A DNA stretch of 39,006 nucleotides from Planctomycetales bacterium (lineage in GTDB: Bacteria; Planctomycetota; Phycisphaerae; SM23-33), in the NCBI GenBank assembly GCA_030592655.1, contig JAUVIQ010000004.1:1-39006 (forward strand). Reading direction: 5' to 3'. The notes beneath the pieces were generated by a model. The model did not search any database, was not told the origin of the DNA, and was given only the letters and a program-made list of their open reading frames with translations. Of the stretch, positions 7,532-15,529 are shown piece after piece (within the stretch, counting starts at the first letter, position 1; each line of letters begins with the position of its first letter). The position numbers and the translations under genes were made by a program.

Positions 7532-7670
7532 AAAAAAAAATTAGCAGGGATACAAGGGATACACGGGATGAAAAATTAATAACAGAAAAAAAAACGCTTG
7601 CTGGTGTGTTTAAAAAATTATTGATCTGTTTTTATCCCGTGCATCCCCTGCATCCTTGCTAATTTTTTTG
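7532..7670. repeat. Inverted pair of degenerate short-unit arrays between ilvE and the glycosyltransferase gene
   Basis: Left arm about 7532-7575 has AGCAGGGATAC-type units of 8-9 bases. Right arm about 7629-7670 is its near complement with a handful of mismatches. Both arms are flanked by long A or T runs, so the transcript would form a long hairpin that could terminate in either direction. Confidence 0.75.
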
Positions 7671-7678
7671 TATCCCTG

Positions 7679-8545
7679 CTATTTTTTTTCGCATTCGTCC
7701 CGGATGAATTGCCGGAAGGCGTCGAGCAGTTTTTTTGTAATCGTCCCGGCTTTTCCGGAACCGATGATCCGCTCGTCCACTTTTGTAACGGCAATGACCT
7801 CGGCGGCGGTACCGGTCAGGAAGCATTCATCGGCTGCGTAGAGTTGTTCGACGGTAACGGCCTGCTCGGCCAGGGGGACGCCCAGGTCGCCGGCCAGACC
7901 AATGACAATCTGACGGGTGATTCCACGGAGGCCACAGGATTCCGGCGGGGAGGTAGCGACCGTCCCGTCGCGGACGATGAAAACATTATCGCCGGTGGCT
8001 TCGGCGATCGTCTCGTCGGCGTTGAGCATAATGGCCTCGGCAACGCCGGCATCGACAGCCTCGATTCTGGCCATGATGTTGTTGAGATAGTTGCAACTCT
8101 TTACCGCCGGCGAGAGCATCTCATGCGACATCCGCCGCGTTTTGGCGATAATTACCTCCAGGCCGGTTTCGTACATTTCCGGCGGATACAGCGCGATCTG
8201 GTCGGCGATTATGATGACGCTTCCACCGGAACACCTGAACGGGTTCAATCCCAGCGTTCCCGGCCCGCGGGTTACGACCAGGCGGATGTACCCGTCGGTT
8301 ATGCCGTTGGCGGCGATGGTCTCGTACATCGCATCGACGATTTCCTGCTTCGCCGGCGGGATCGGCAGACGGATGCCCTCTGCCGAGGCGAAGAGGCGGT
8401 CCATGTGCGCGTCGCACCGAAAAATCTTCCCGTTATAGACGCGGATACCCTCGAAGACGCCGTTGCCGTACAGCACGCCATGATCCAAAACGGATATGGA
8501 CGCCTTTTCCTTCTCCACCAGATTGCCGTTTATCCAGACCTTCAT
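7679..8545 (-). CDS. ilvE: Branched-chain amino acid aminotransferase
   Basis: Fold-type IV PLP aminotransferase, the last step of leucine, isoleucine and valine synthesis (or the first step of breakdown), with 2-oxoglutarate/glutamate as partner. 288 residues, normal length. Motifs: ISVLDHGVLYGNGVFEGIR at the start, the Arg in RLVVTRGPG, the PLP-lysine in AVKSCNYLNNIMARIEA, the Glu of the cofactor ring site in EAIMLNADETIAEATGDNVF, the phosphate-binding GLRGITRQIV, and ECFLTGTAAEVIAV. D-amino acid transaminase relatives share the fold, but the YLNNIMARIEA and TGTAAEVI motifs favour IlvE. It stands alone here, with repeat arrays on both sides. Confidence 0.93.
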   Translation of the reverse strand: MKVWINGNLVEKEKASISVLDHGVLYGNGVFEGIRVYNGKIFRCDAHMDRLFASAEGIRLPIPPAKQEIVDAMYETIAANGITDGYIRLVVTRGPGTLGLNPFRCSGGSVIIIADQIALYPPEMYETGLEVIIAKTRRMSHEMLSPAVKSCNYLNNIMARIEAVDAGVAEAIMLNADETIAEATGDNVFIVRDGTVATSPPESCGLRGITRQIVIGLAGDLGVPLAEQAVTVEQLYAADECFLTGTAAEVIAVTKVDERIIGSGKAGTITKKLLDAFRQFIRDECEKK

Positions 8546-8635
8546 ACTTTTCGTCGCCTTAAATCCGAGTGCGTAAATATAACCCCTCCTCTGATTATCG
8601 TCCAGATGTATCCGGCGGATGATTCAATAACCTTT

Positions 8636-8779
8636 CAATTTCCAATTTTCGATTTCCAATTTCCAATTGAACGGATAAAAACAACAAAGATATTTCCAGT
8701 TTCCAATTGAGGGAAGATTCATCGCATCTTTCGGTTTAATCTGTTCAATTGGAAATTGGAAATTGAAAATCGGAAATTG
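8636..8779. repeat. Inverted pair of TTCCAAT heptamer arrays
   Basis: Left arm 8636-8672 is about five units of TTCCAAT (7-bp period, with TTTCGAT variants). Right arm 8743-8779 is the complement over 37 bases with two compensating differences. A partial third array lies at 8692-8709. It sits downstream of the ABC ATPase gene and upstream of ilvE. The right arm ends directly at the ATPase stop. Confidence 0.9.
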
Positions 8780-8780
8780 C

Positions 8781-9470
8781 TCATTTCAATCGTCCGTCGC
8801 GGAGGCCGATGGTGCGTGTAGCAGCGGCAGCGAGGTTCCGGTCGTGCGTTACCATTACGATGGTCTGTCCGGCATCGTTGAAGGTCTTGAGCAGTTCCAT
8901 TATCCGCAGGCCCGTTTTGCTGTCGAGGTTTCCGGTCGGTTCGTCAGCCAGGAGGATTTTCGGTTTGTTAATCAGCGCCCTTGCGATGGCGACCCGTTGG
9001 CGCTCTCCGCCGGAGAGTTCGCCGGGACGATGCTTCAAGCGGTCTTTGAGTCCGAGACGATCCAGCAGTTCGATTGCCTGCGTACCGGCCCGTCGGCGTC
9101 GCCCCAGCCATCCTATGGTCGAGCAGTTCACCTTTGCCGGTATCATCACGTTTTCCAGTACGTTCAATTCGCCCAGGAGATGGTAAAACTGAAAGATGAA
9201 TCCGACGTCCCGGCAGCGGATGCGATTTCGCCGTCGAGATGAGAGTTTGGCTGCATCGTTTCCGTCCAGGATGAATTGCCCCTTGTCCGATTTGTCGAGC
9301 AGTCCCAGGATGTGCAGAAGCGTGCTCTTTCCGCTTCCCGAAGCGCCGATGACAGCGACGAATTCGCCGTGTTCGACCGACAGGCTCACCCCGCGCAGCA
9401 CGTGCAGATTCACCCTGCCCATGCGGTAGGACTTGTGAAGCCCGCGAGCGTCGAGCATCCGCTTACTCAT
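8781..9470 (-). CDS. ABC transporter ATP-binding protein, LolD/MacB type
   Basis: 229 residues. Walker A GASGSGKST, Q-loop FIFQFYHLLGEL, signature LSGGERQRVAIARAL, Walker B ILLADEPTGNLD, H-loop VTHDR. The pattern GNLDSKTG and the pairing with an FtsX-type permease place it in the LolD/MacB group, which drives extraction of lipoproteins or other mechanical work across the envelope. The permease gene lies upstream and overlaps it by 8 bases, so the two are cotranslated. A short Arg-rich insertion (GWLGRRRRAGTQ) sits between the Q-loop and the signature. The lolD symbol is plausible, but the substrate is not proven. Confidence 0.93.
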   Translation of the reverse strand: MSKRMLDARGLHKSYRMGRVNLHVLRGVSLSVEHGEFVAVIGASGSGKSTLLHILGLLDKSDKGQFILDGNDAAKLSSRRRNRIRCRDVGFIFQFYHLLGELNVLENVMIPAKVNCSTIGWLGRRRRAGTQAIELLDRLGLKDRLKHRPGELSGGERQRVAIARALINKPKILLADEPTGNLDSKTGLRIMELLKTFNDAGQTIVMVTHDRNLAAAATRTIGLRDGRLK

Positions 9471-11142
9471 ATCGCAGAGCCTCCACAGGCTGCATTCTAC
9501 CGGCCTTTATCGCCGGTAGCAGCACCCCGATAAGACCGGCGACAAGCGCGCCGACGGCGAGCCACAGCATCGTCATCGGTTCGACCGTATTGGGAATCTT
9601 ATCGAACAGGTACACCTCCCGATCATATACGCGGACCCCGAACCAGTTGGACATCCAATCCTCTATTTCGTTGATATTTCGCACGAAGAAATATCCGCCC
9701 GTCAGTCCAATTGCGCTTCCGAGCATGGCTGTCGCCGTTCCAAAGCCCAGGAATATCTGCATCACACCGCCGGCCGAGCCTCCGACGGCGCGGACGACGC
9801 CGATGTCGCGTATCTTCTGCGTTACGATCATGTGGAAAATGGCGAAGACCATCAGCACCGACACCAGCGAAATAACCCCGAACATTATCGTTACCACCGC
9901 CCGTTGCTTCTCGATTGTGCCGATGTACTTCGCCTGTTTTTCCCGCCAGGTCTGCGCGTCGGCGGGTATTGCCCCGGCGAAAAAGGGGTTGTTGTCGGCG
10001 AATTTCTTTATGGCGGAGTTGACCTTCTGACGCACCTTTATCAGTTTGCTGTCGGAGGCGTAGGCCGGCTTGATCTTGATCTGTATCTGCGTACATCGGG
10101 CGGGGATGGCTATCACGCCGGGCTTATCCTCATCCGCAGAGTACTCCGCGCCCATGTCCGTCAGTTCCTGGATTGTCTCGAACGGCACGTACACCGTATT
10201 GGAATCGATGATGTACAGGTCTGTCCGGGCGTCGTCGATGACGGTGAATGTCGCGGTATTGGGCGTGATCGTGGTGGAGCTTCCCCGCCCCAGCGGCAGG
10301 ATAGTCAGCACAGCCCGCCGCCCCGGAGTTACTAGACGGACCGTGTCGCCGTCGGGTGTGCGGAAACTCATATTGGCCAGTCCTAGTCCGAGAATCACCC
10401 GCTTTTCGGGCGGGCGAAAATTCTTGCCCAACCACTCCGTTACTTCTTCCATCCGCTCGGTAAGTTGTCGGATTTTCTCGTCGTTTCGCAGACCTGCGGG
10501 TTTGGCCTGTTCTGCTTGAAGTTCGCGGCGTTTCATCTCAAGAGTTTTCCGTAGCAACGAGACAGTAATCAGCATTTCCCGCTGCCGGGCGGAATTGTTC
10601 TCGGCGGCGTACAACCTATGCAGCAGATGCTCGTCGCGCTTATCGTCAGGCTTGGACGATTCTCGCTGGATGATACTCTCGATAAGTTCCATGTGCCGTT
10701 CGGTGCGAGAGATGAGATGCTCAAGCGGAGGATCGAACGATGTGTTTTTCCACCCGTCCTGGACGAACATATCACGTTGGAATTGCGTTACGGCAAGCCG
10801 CTCCGGCAGCCGGATACCGCAAATCTGAACGGTGTTGGTCCGGCTTCCGACACGCAACAGGCCATAGGTGTAAATTACGGGCGTAGCGGCTTCAACTTCG
10901 GGCACCTCGTCCTTCAGATAAACGATAAACTCATCGTACAACTTGATGCCCGAAATGCTGTATCCATCCACGACAATATCGCCGCATAGCCCCCTTGCGG
11001 CATGTTCGACCTTGTAGAGGAAACCGTCGAAAAGGCTCACAACAATCAGCACCATCGCCACGCACAATGCCACCGCCACCACAGCTACAAGAGCCAGGTA
11101 GCGACGACGAAGGTATCGCAAACATAGGAATAATTTATACAT
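9463..11142 (-). CDS. LolC/LolE-like ABC permease with a coiled-coil insertion
   Basis: 559 residues; relatives have about 400. First membrane segment at about 14-40 (YLALVAVVAVALCVAMVLIV), then a large periplasmic domain, then three C-terminal membrane segments (VVTIMFGVISLVSVLMVFAI; GFGTATAMLGSAIGLTGGYF; MLWLAVGALVAGLIGVLLP), ending in the family motif KAGRMQPVEALRYE. Between about 135 and 240 the periplasmic part holds a charged helical stretch (EHLLHRLYAAENNSARQRE, then LEMKRRELQAEQ, and KIRQLTERMEEVTEW) that looks like a coiled coil and explains the extra length. It works with the ATPase at 8781 as an envelope transporter, probably for lipoproteins; the insertion might contact a periplasmic or outer-membrane partner (inference). 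Confidence 0.88.
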   Translation of the reverse strand: MYKLFLCLRYLRRRYLALVAVVAVALCVAMVLIVVSLFDGFLYKVEHAARGLCGDIVVDGYSISGIKLYDEFIVYLKDEVPEVEAATPVIYTYGLLRVGSRTNTVQICGIRLPERLAVTQFQRDMFVQDGWKNTSFDPPLEHLISRTERHMELIESIIQRESSKPDDKRDEHLLHRLYAAENNSARQREMLITVSLLRKTLEMKRRELQAEQAKPAGLRNDEKIRQLTERMEEVTEWLGKNFRPPEKRVILGLGLANMSFRTPDGDTVRLVTPGRRAVLTILPLGRGSSTTITPNTATFTVIDDARTDLYIIDSNTVYVPFETIQELTDMGAEYSADEDKPGVIAIPARCTQIQIKIKPAYASDSKLIKVRQKVNSAIKKFADNNPFFAGAIPADAQTWREKQAKYIGTIEKQRAVVTIMFGVISLVSVLMVFAIFHMIVTQKIRDIGVVRAVGGSAGGVMQIFLGFGTATAMLGSAIGLTGGYFFVRNINEIEDWMSNWFGVRVYDREVYLFDKIPNTVEPMTMLWLAVGALVAGLIGVLLPAIKAGRMQPVEALRYE

Positions 11143-11227
11143 GGTTATTTGGTTGACTGGTTATCTGGTTGACTGGTTTATTGGTTGATAATACTTATCC
11201 TGCCGATTCACCAGTCAACTAATCAAC
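11143..11227. repeat. 8-bp-period array (TGGTTGAC/TGGTTATT)
   Basis: Six successive degenerate 8-bp units from about 11145 to 11191, with an inverted partial copy at 11209-11229. The array lies directly upstream of the permease start, where a promoter would be expected; I see no clear one. Confidence 0.7.
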
Positions 11228-11480
11228 TTGGCACTGTCTGAAAAGTCGTCTTTTAGTCCCCTAGGGACGCCTTTCTTAGCCACGGGCGGAAGCCCGTGGA
11301 AAATGTCCGGTCCGAATTCAGCCCCGTAGGGGCGTCTTGATTTAATCACAACCTACTGCGACAACAGCATTAAGACGCCCCTATGGGGCTTGGAAAAATA
11401 CGCATCTCCAGCCCCCGGGCTTCCGCCCGGGGCTAAGAAAGACGCCGCTCTGCGGCTGAAAATCACTTTCCAGACAGAGC
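11228..11480. repeat. REP/BIME-like inverted pair downstream of lysS
   Basis: A 253-bp imperfect palindrome. Left half: hairpin CACGGGCGGAAGCCCGTG, then CCCCGTAGGGGCGTCTT. Right half: AAGACGCCCCTATGGGGCT, then CCCGGGCTTCCGCCCGGG and GGCTAAGAAAGACGCC. The outer edges (CTGTCTGAAAAGT and CTTTCCAGACAG) also pair. This is the layout of paired REP elements. No RAYT transposase is in the window. It probably ends the lysS transcript. The stretch holds no gene. Confidence 0.8.
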
Positions 11481-12932
11481 TTAATCCGTTCTCTGTTCCG
11501 GCTTGAGCATTGGAAACAGTATTACGTCTCTGATGGTCGTCCTTCCCGTCAGGAGCATTACGACGCGGTCGATTCCGATTCCCAACCCGCCGGCTGGCGG
11601 CATTCCGTGGCGAAGGGACGTGATGAAATCTTCGTCCATCACACGCATCGTCTCGCCGTCTGCCTCGCCTGCGAGTTGCTTGCGAAAATTTTCTTCCTGG
11701 ACGGCAGGGTCGTTCAACTCGGTATAGGCGTTGGCGATTTCCATTCCCGCGATGAACAACTCGAACCGCTCGGCCAGCATTTCGTCGTCGGCCTTCCGGC
11801 GCGTCAACGGGCATAGGTCGGCAGGGTAGTCCAGCACAAACGTCGGCTGGATGAGATGCTGCTCGACCGTGGCCTCGAAGACGTCGTTGATAACGATGGC
11901 GTCGTCCTTGTTGGCCTCTTCCATGCCCAGTTCACGGGCCTTTTCGCGCACTGCCGCCGAATCGCGCATATCCACGCCGGCGTGTTCTGCCAGTAATTCC
12001 TCATACGTCGCCCGCCGCCAGGGACGCTTATAGTCAATTTCAACATCTCCAAACGCCAAACTTTCGGATCCGCCGATACACTTGGCCGCTGTGGCTATCA
12101 ACTCCTCGGTAATCTCGGCCATTACGCTGTAGTCGGCGTATGCCTGGTAGAGTTCGAGCATCGTGAATTCCGGGTTATGCCGGCTGTCGAGTCCTTCGTT
12201 GCGGAAGTTGCGGTTGATTTCGAATACCTTCCCCATCCCGCCGACCATGAGGCGCTTGAGGTACAGTTCCGGGCTGATTCGCAGGAACAGGTCGATATCG
12301 AGCGCGTTATGGTGGGTAATGAAAGGCCTTGCCGCCGCTCCGCCATAGAGCGACTGCATCATCGGCGTCTCGACCTCGCTGAAGCCTCTGCCGTCGAGGG
12401 TGTCGCGGAGATGCTTGATAATCGCTATTCGCTTTCGCGCGACTTCCATCGTTTCGGGATTGCTCATCAGGTCGAGGTATCGCCGGCGGTAGCGGGTTTC
12501 GACATCGACCAGGCCATGGAATTTCTCCGGCATCGGAAGCAGCGATTTGCACAGCAGCGTCAACTTGTCGGCGAAGATGGTTATCTCGCCGGTGCGTGTC
12601 CTGATCATCGGGCCGGCGGCTGCGACAATATCACCCAAATCCAACAGCCCCGCCAGCGACCAGCCGGCCTCATCGAGCGCATTTTTCCGCAGGCATATCT
12701 GCATCGACCCGGTTTCGTCGCGGATGTGCGCGAAGATGAGTTTGCCCATAGGCCTGATGAGAATCAATCTGCCGGCGGCGTCGGCTGTTTGGGATTCGTC
12801 GTCTTCTTTGAACCGGGCGAGAATTTCGGAGATCGGTTCTGCCGAGTCGTACCGCCCGCCGTAAGGGTCGATACCCATATCGCGGACTTTTTCGAGGTTC
12901 TTCAATCTGTCCTGATAGACCTTCTCAAGCAT
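11481..12932 (-). CDS. lysS: Lysyl-tRNA synthetase, class II
   Basis: Charges tRNA-Lys with lysine; cytoplasmic dimer. 483 residues from ATG 12932. An N-terminal OB-fold anticodon domain ([24 protein letters not shown]) is followed by the class II core: motif 1 near [10 protein letters not shown], motif 2 [20 protein letters not shown] with [12 protein letters not shown], and motif 3 [16 protein letters not shown]. LysRS features include [16 protein letters not shown] and the [18 protein letters not shown] block. The frame is open to a GTG at 12995, but that codon lies upstream of the predicted transcription start from the promoter at 12978-13006, so the ATG is preferred; its ribosome-binding site is weak. 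It is divergent from the antitoxin-like gene. Confidence 0.97.
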   Translation of the reverse strand: MLEKVYQDRLKNLEKVRDMGIDPYGGRYDSAEPISEILARFKEDDESQTADAAGRLILIRPMGKLIFAHIRDETGSMQICLRKNALDEAGWSLAGLLDLGDIVAAAGPMIRTRTGEITIFADKLTLLCKSLLPMPEKFHGLVDVETRYRRRYLDLMSNPETMEVARKRIAIIKHLRDTLDGRGFSEVETPMMQSLYGGAAARPFITHHNALDIDLFLRISPELYLKRLMVGGMGKVFEINRNFRNEGLDSRHNPEFTMLELYQAYADYSVMAEITEELIATAAKCIGGSESLAFGDVEIDYKRPWRRATYEELLAEHAGVDMRDSAAVREKARELGMEEANKDDAIVINDVFEATVEQHLIQPTFVLDYPADLCPLTRRKADDEMLAERFELFIAGMEIANAYTELNDPAVQEENFRKQLAGEADGETMRVMDEDFITSLRHGMPPAGGLGIGIDRVVMLLTGRTTIRDVILFPMLKPEQRTD

Positions 12933-12977
12933 TTCGTGTGTTCTTTCTAAGAAAAATTCCTCATCGAATATCGGGCA

Positions 12978-13006
12978 ATCTTGCTTTACCTTCACCGATA
13001 AGTCAA
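12978..13006 (-). promoter_or_regulatory. Probable lysS promoter
   Basis: Minus strand TTGACT (13006-13001), 17-base spacer, CAAGAT (12983-12978). The predicted start is near 12971, giving a leader of about 40 bases to ATG 12932. Confidence 0.5.
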
Positions 13007-13030
13007 GCGCGGGGTGGGCGTACAGTGGTG

Positions 13031-13059
13031 TTGACTGTATTCGTTCCGCGCGCTACAAT
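13031..13059 (+). promoter_or_regulatory. Strong sigma-70-type promoter of the antitoxin-like gene, leaderless
   Basis: TTGACT (13031-13036), 17-base spacer, TACAAT (13054-13059). The ATG at 13067 starts 8 bases after the -10 box, so transcription should start at or next to the start codon. No ribosome-binding site is present. Confidence 0.75.
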
Positions 13060-13066
13060 GTAATAC

Positions 13067-13282
13067 ATGAGCAACGTAACGATACGCATACCGGAAACTT
13101 TGCGCAAGGAACTCCGTGCGTTTTGCAAACAGCAGCATCGAACGACCAGCGAAGTGGTACGCGAGTCCCTTCGCCGGTACATTGCAGCCGAGCAATTCCA
13201 GGCCCTTCGCCGCAAAACGCTGCCATTTGCTGAAGCCCAGGGGTTCCTGACAGACGAGGACGTTTTTAAGGCGGTCTCGTGA
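13067..13282 (+). CDS. Ribbon-helix-helix antitoxin-type DNA-binding protein
   Basis: 71 residues. The N-terminal strand VTIRIPETLRKELRAF and helices ending TSEVVRESLRRYI form a ribbon-helix-helix (CopG/Arc-type) DNA-binding domain, which dimerises on operator DNA. The tail (RRKTLPFAEAQGFLTDEDVF) resembles the toxin-neutralising tail of antitoxins paired with PIN-domain toxins. A GTG overlapping the stop (GTGA at 13279-13282) opens a frame starting VKVCND, the way PIN toxins often begin, but the frame then runs into repeat DNA without PIN motifs. The gene therefore looks like an antitoxin whose toxin has decayed. It would bind its own strong promoter (inference). Confidence 0.75.
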   Translation: MSNVTIRIPETLRKELRAFCKQQHRTTSEVVRESLRRYIAAEQFQALRRKTLPFAEAQGFLTDEDVFKAVS

Positions 13283-13446
13283 AAGTCTGCAACGATAAAT
13301 CTGAATTTCGGAATTCCGGGTGCCGTGGTCGCGGTGTTTGCCTGTCCCTAGGGGGCGACCACGTTAACGCCTGTACGCCTGCGTGGTCGCCCCCTAGGCG
13401 TAGGGTGTGCAGGTTCTGTTCCCTGCACACGGAATTTCCCATCCAC
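13279..13446 (+). pseudogene. Possible remnant of a PIN-type toxin start
   Basis: GTG at 13279 overlaps the antitoxin stop and reads VKVCND, then a 56-residue frame that passes through palindromic repeats and ends at a TAA. Only the first five or six codons resemble a toxin (compare the usual KVxxDTN start). No acidic PIN residues follow. The call rests on gene position and a very short match. Confidence 0.25.
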
Positions 13447-13480
13447 TAATCCCGTGTGCAGGGAACAGAACCTGCACACC
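13347..13480. repeat. Two adjacent palindromes
   Basis: First: CCCTAGGGGGCGACCACG (13347-13364) with CGTGGTCGCCCCCTAGG (13380-13396). Second: GTGTGCAGGTTCTGTTCCCT and on to about 13432, with its complement at about 13454-13481. The spacing between arms is 15-25 bases. They lie between the antitoxin-like gene and the convergent oxidoreductase gene and could terminate both. Confidence 0.85.
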
Positions 13481-13486
13481 CTACGG

Positions 13487-14524
13487 CTACGGCTTGACCT
13501 TCGTTATTTTCCCGCCGGATTTGGCCGATTTGATTTCGGCTTCGACGATGGCGACGGCGTTGGCCGACTCGGACGGGGGGACGAGGTCGGGTTTTCCGCC
13601 GTCGGCGATGCAGCCGATGAAATACTTCAATTCCTCGGCGTAAGCGTTGGCAGTCGGAACTTGCGGGGTCTGCTTTCCACCGCCGGCTGGATAGATCGTC
13701 AGCGCCGGCGACTGACGGGAGTCGAACTCCACGCTCGCCTTTTCAAACATAACCACCGCGCTCATGCTGAATGGGAACTCCGGGCTGAAGTCCCATCCGC
13801 CCTCGGCTACGACCATCGGTCCGCCCTCATAGTCGTACTGCGCGACGATATGGCCGATGCCGCCGTCTTCGTGTCTTACGCCGGTGGCGACCACCGCCGA
13901 CGGCGCCCCGAAGAGCCACTGGAGCGTATCAACGTCATGGATGTGCAGGTCAATGGCGGCTTGGCCGCTCCGGCCGGCCTGGAGCATCCACCCATCCGAC
14001 GACCAGGTAGGGTTAGGGCTGACCCGCCTGAGTACCGCACTGATAACCTGTCCGTACCGCCCGGAGTCTATCATCTCTTTGATCATGACGTATTCAGGCC
14101 AGAAGCGCAGGCAGTGTCCTATCATCAGCATCTTGCCGGCCTTATCGGCAGCGGCGATCATCTTTCCGGCTTCGTCGGTCGTCAGGGCCATGGGCTTCTC
14201 GCAGAAGACGTGCTTACCGGCGGCAAGTGCCTTGATTGTCATCGGCGCGTGCAGGTACGTCGGCAGGCAGAGGTCCACCATGTCGATGTCCGGTTCGTCC
14301 AGCATCCGGTCGATCTCTGTGAATGTCCTGATTCCGCTGAGGTCCATTCGGTCGCCTGCGCCTGTGTCGATGTTACCCTCGACGGTTTCGCCGCCGGGTG
14401 TCAGCCGCTCGGCATGGGCGTCGCAGACAGCGACGACCTCAGCGGCGTCCACCTCGTCTCTGTAGGCGGAAAAGTGCGTCCCGCCCATCATTCCAAGCCC
14501 GACAAGACCAACTTTCACGGTCAT
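13487..14524 (-). CDS. Gfo/Idh/MocA-family NAD(P)-dependent oxidoreductase
   Basis: 345 residues from ATG 14524, chosen because AAAGGGA lies about 8 bases before it; an ATG at 14545 would add seven residues. N-terminal Rossmann domain (VKVGLVGLGMMGGTHFSAY), the cofactor motif CLPTYLHAPMTIKALAAGKH, the catalytic Lys in CEKPMALT, and the substrate-side motif QAAIDLHIHDVDTLQWLFG with the conserved Asp and His. This is a cytoplasmic sugar or cyclitol dehydrogenase; the exact substrate is unknown. The sugar isomerase-like gene 27 bases upstream and the aldo/keto reductase beyond it suggest a small carbohydrate-conversion operon (inference). Confidence 0.9.
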   Translation of the reverse strand: MTVKVGLVGLGMMGGTHFSAYRDEVDAAEVVAVCDAHAERLTPGGETVEGNIDTGAGDRMDLSGIRTFTEIDRMLDEPDIDMVDLCLPTYLHAPMTIKALAAGKHVFCEKPMALTTDEAGKMIAAADKAGKMLMIGHCLRFWPEYVMIKEMIDSGRYGQVISAVLRRVSPNPTWSSDGWMLQAGRSGQAAIDLHIHDVDTLQWLFGAPSAVVATGVRHEDGGIGHIVAQYDYEGGPMVVAEGGWDFSPEFPFSMSAVVMFEKASVEFDSRQSPALTIYPAGGGKQTPQVPTANAYAEELKYFIGCIADGGKPDLVPPSESANAVAIVEAEIKSAKSGGKITKVKP

Positions 14525-14551
14525 GGTATTATCCCTTTCGTTCATTGGTGT

Positions 14552-15403
14552 TTACGGAATTATCTTTTTCAAGCGATTGGCGGTTTTGCGAAGGAAGGCC
14601 GCTTCATTTTTGTCGTCCGGGCTGGGGAATATCTCGGCTGTAACAGGCCCGTTGTAGCCGAGGCGGTCCAGCATTTTCAGGCTCTCTGTCAGCGGGACGT
14701 CGCCGTCGCCGAGGTTGCAAAAGCCCTCGACGGTCCCGACGGCGCGCTTAAAATCCTTCACGTGTACACGCTTAATCCTCCTGCCGAGGATTTTAATCCA
14801 GTGCTGCGGATAGCCGGAGTTCCAGACATTGCCCACGTCGAAGTAGGACGCCACTCGTGGATTTCCAACGTCCTTGAGGAATTGCCTGAACTCCAACGGG
14901 CTTGCGAGAAACTTGTTCCAGACATTTTCGGCGCAGGCATAGACACCGAGTTTTTCGGCGGTTCGCCCGACGGCCTTGCAGAACCCCAGCGCCCGCTTGT
15001 AGCAGTCGTCGTAGGGTACGACCTCCGCATCGGGAAGGAAGAACACATCGACGTGCCCGGGCAGCACGAGCAGGTGCTTTACGCCGAGGTCGGCGGTAAC
15101 GCGCAGGCACTTTTGTGTCGTGGTCAACGCCTTGTCGCGCACGCGTTTGGAGGCAGAAGCCGGATTAGTCTCCCAAAGAAGCCCGCTGGCGACCGATCCG
15201 ATCTTTATGCCGATTGCCTTGGCTTCGGCGGCAATCTGTTTGCACTTGGCGGCCGAGGTGTTCGGCGTCAGGTCGCCCGTCGGACTTACTGCCAGTTCGA
15301 TACCGTCGAAACCGGCCTTCTTCGCCAGCAGCATCGCCTCGGAAACACTGCGCTCTCCGCTCAAACCGCCCTCGAACGCCCAATAACTGATCTGTGCATA
15401 CAT
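14552..15403 (-). CDS. Sugar phosphate isomerase/epimerase-like TIM-barrel protein
   Basis: 283 residues of the xylose-isomerase-like (AP endonuclease 2) TIM-barrel family. Visible features: GFDGIELAVSPTGDL near the start, the metal-site positions in VYACAENVWNKFLASP (Glu), ASYFDVGNVWNSGYPQHW (Asp and His), KRVHVKDFKR (His and Asp), and the last Glu in VTAEIFPSPDD. Members interconvert or dehydrate keto-sugars, inosose and similar compounds, with a divalent metal. It is very likely cotranscribed with the oxidoreductase downstream, a common pairing for cyclitol or rare-sugar breakdown. The substrate is not predictable. Confidence 0.88.
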   Translation of the reverse strand: MYAQISYWAFEGGLSGERSVSEAMLLAKKAGFDGIELAVSPTGDLTPNTSAAKCKQIAAEAKAIGIKIGSVASGLLWETNPASASKRVRDKALTTTQKCLRVTADLGVKHLLVLPGHVDVFFLPDAEVVPYDDCYKRALGFCKAVGRTAEKLGVYACAENVWNKFLASPLEFRQFLKDVGNPRVASYFDVGNVWNSGYPQHWIKILGRRIKRVHVKDFKRAVGTVEGFCNLGDGDVPLTESLKMLDRLGYNGPVTAEIFPSPDDKNEAAFLRKTANRLKKIIP

Positions 15404-15436
15404 TTTAATAGTCTCCTGTGTAAAACTAATTTCGGA

Positions 15437-15512
15437 TTTCGGATTGCGGATTCCAACAAGTCAGCGACTGCATGGAATCCTCAATCCGCAATCCCCACGG
15501 GACCGAGGGTCC
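15437..15512. repeat. TCCGCAA-type heptamers as an inverted pair, plus one copy of the 25-bp unit
   Basis: GGATTGCGGATTCCA on the left is matched by TGGAATCCTCAATCCGCAATCC on the right. The right arm continues into CCCCACGGGACCGAGGGT, the unit that is tandemly repeated in the pseudopilin leader at 26949-27064. Confidence 0.8.
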
Positions 15513-15529
15513 TCAATCTTTGAACCGCT

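Noticed and set aside
12933-12995. GTG start for lysS at 12995
   Set aside because: It lies upstream of the predicted transcription start, and the family N-terminus fits ATG 12932.
13454-15523. A 689-codon + strand open frame
   Set aside because: It lies opposite two well-recognised enzyme genes, has no recognisable domains and no start signals; it results from the codon bias of the real strand.
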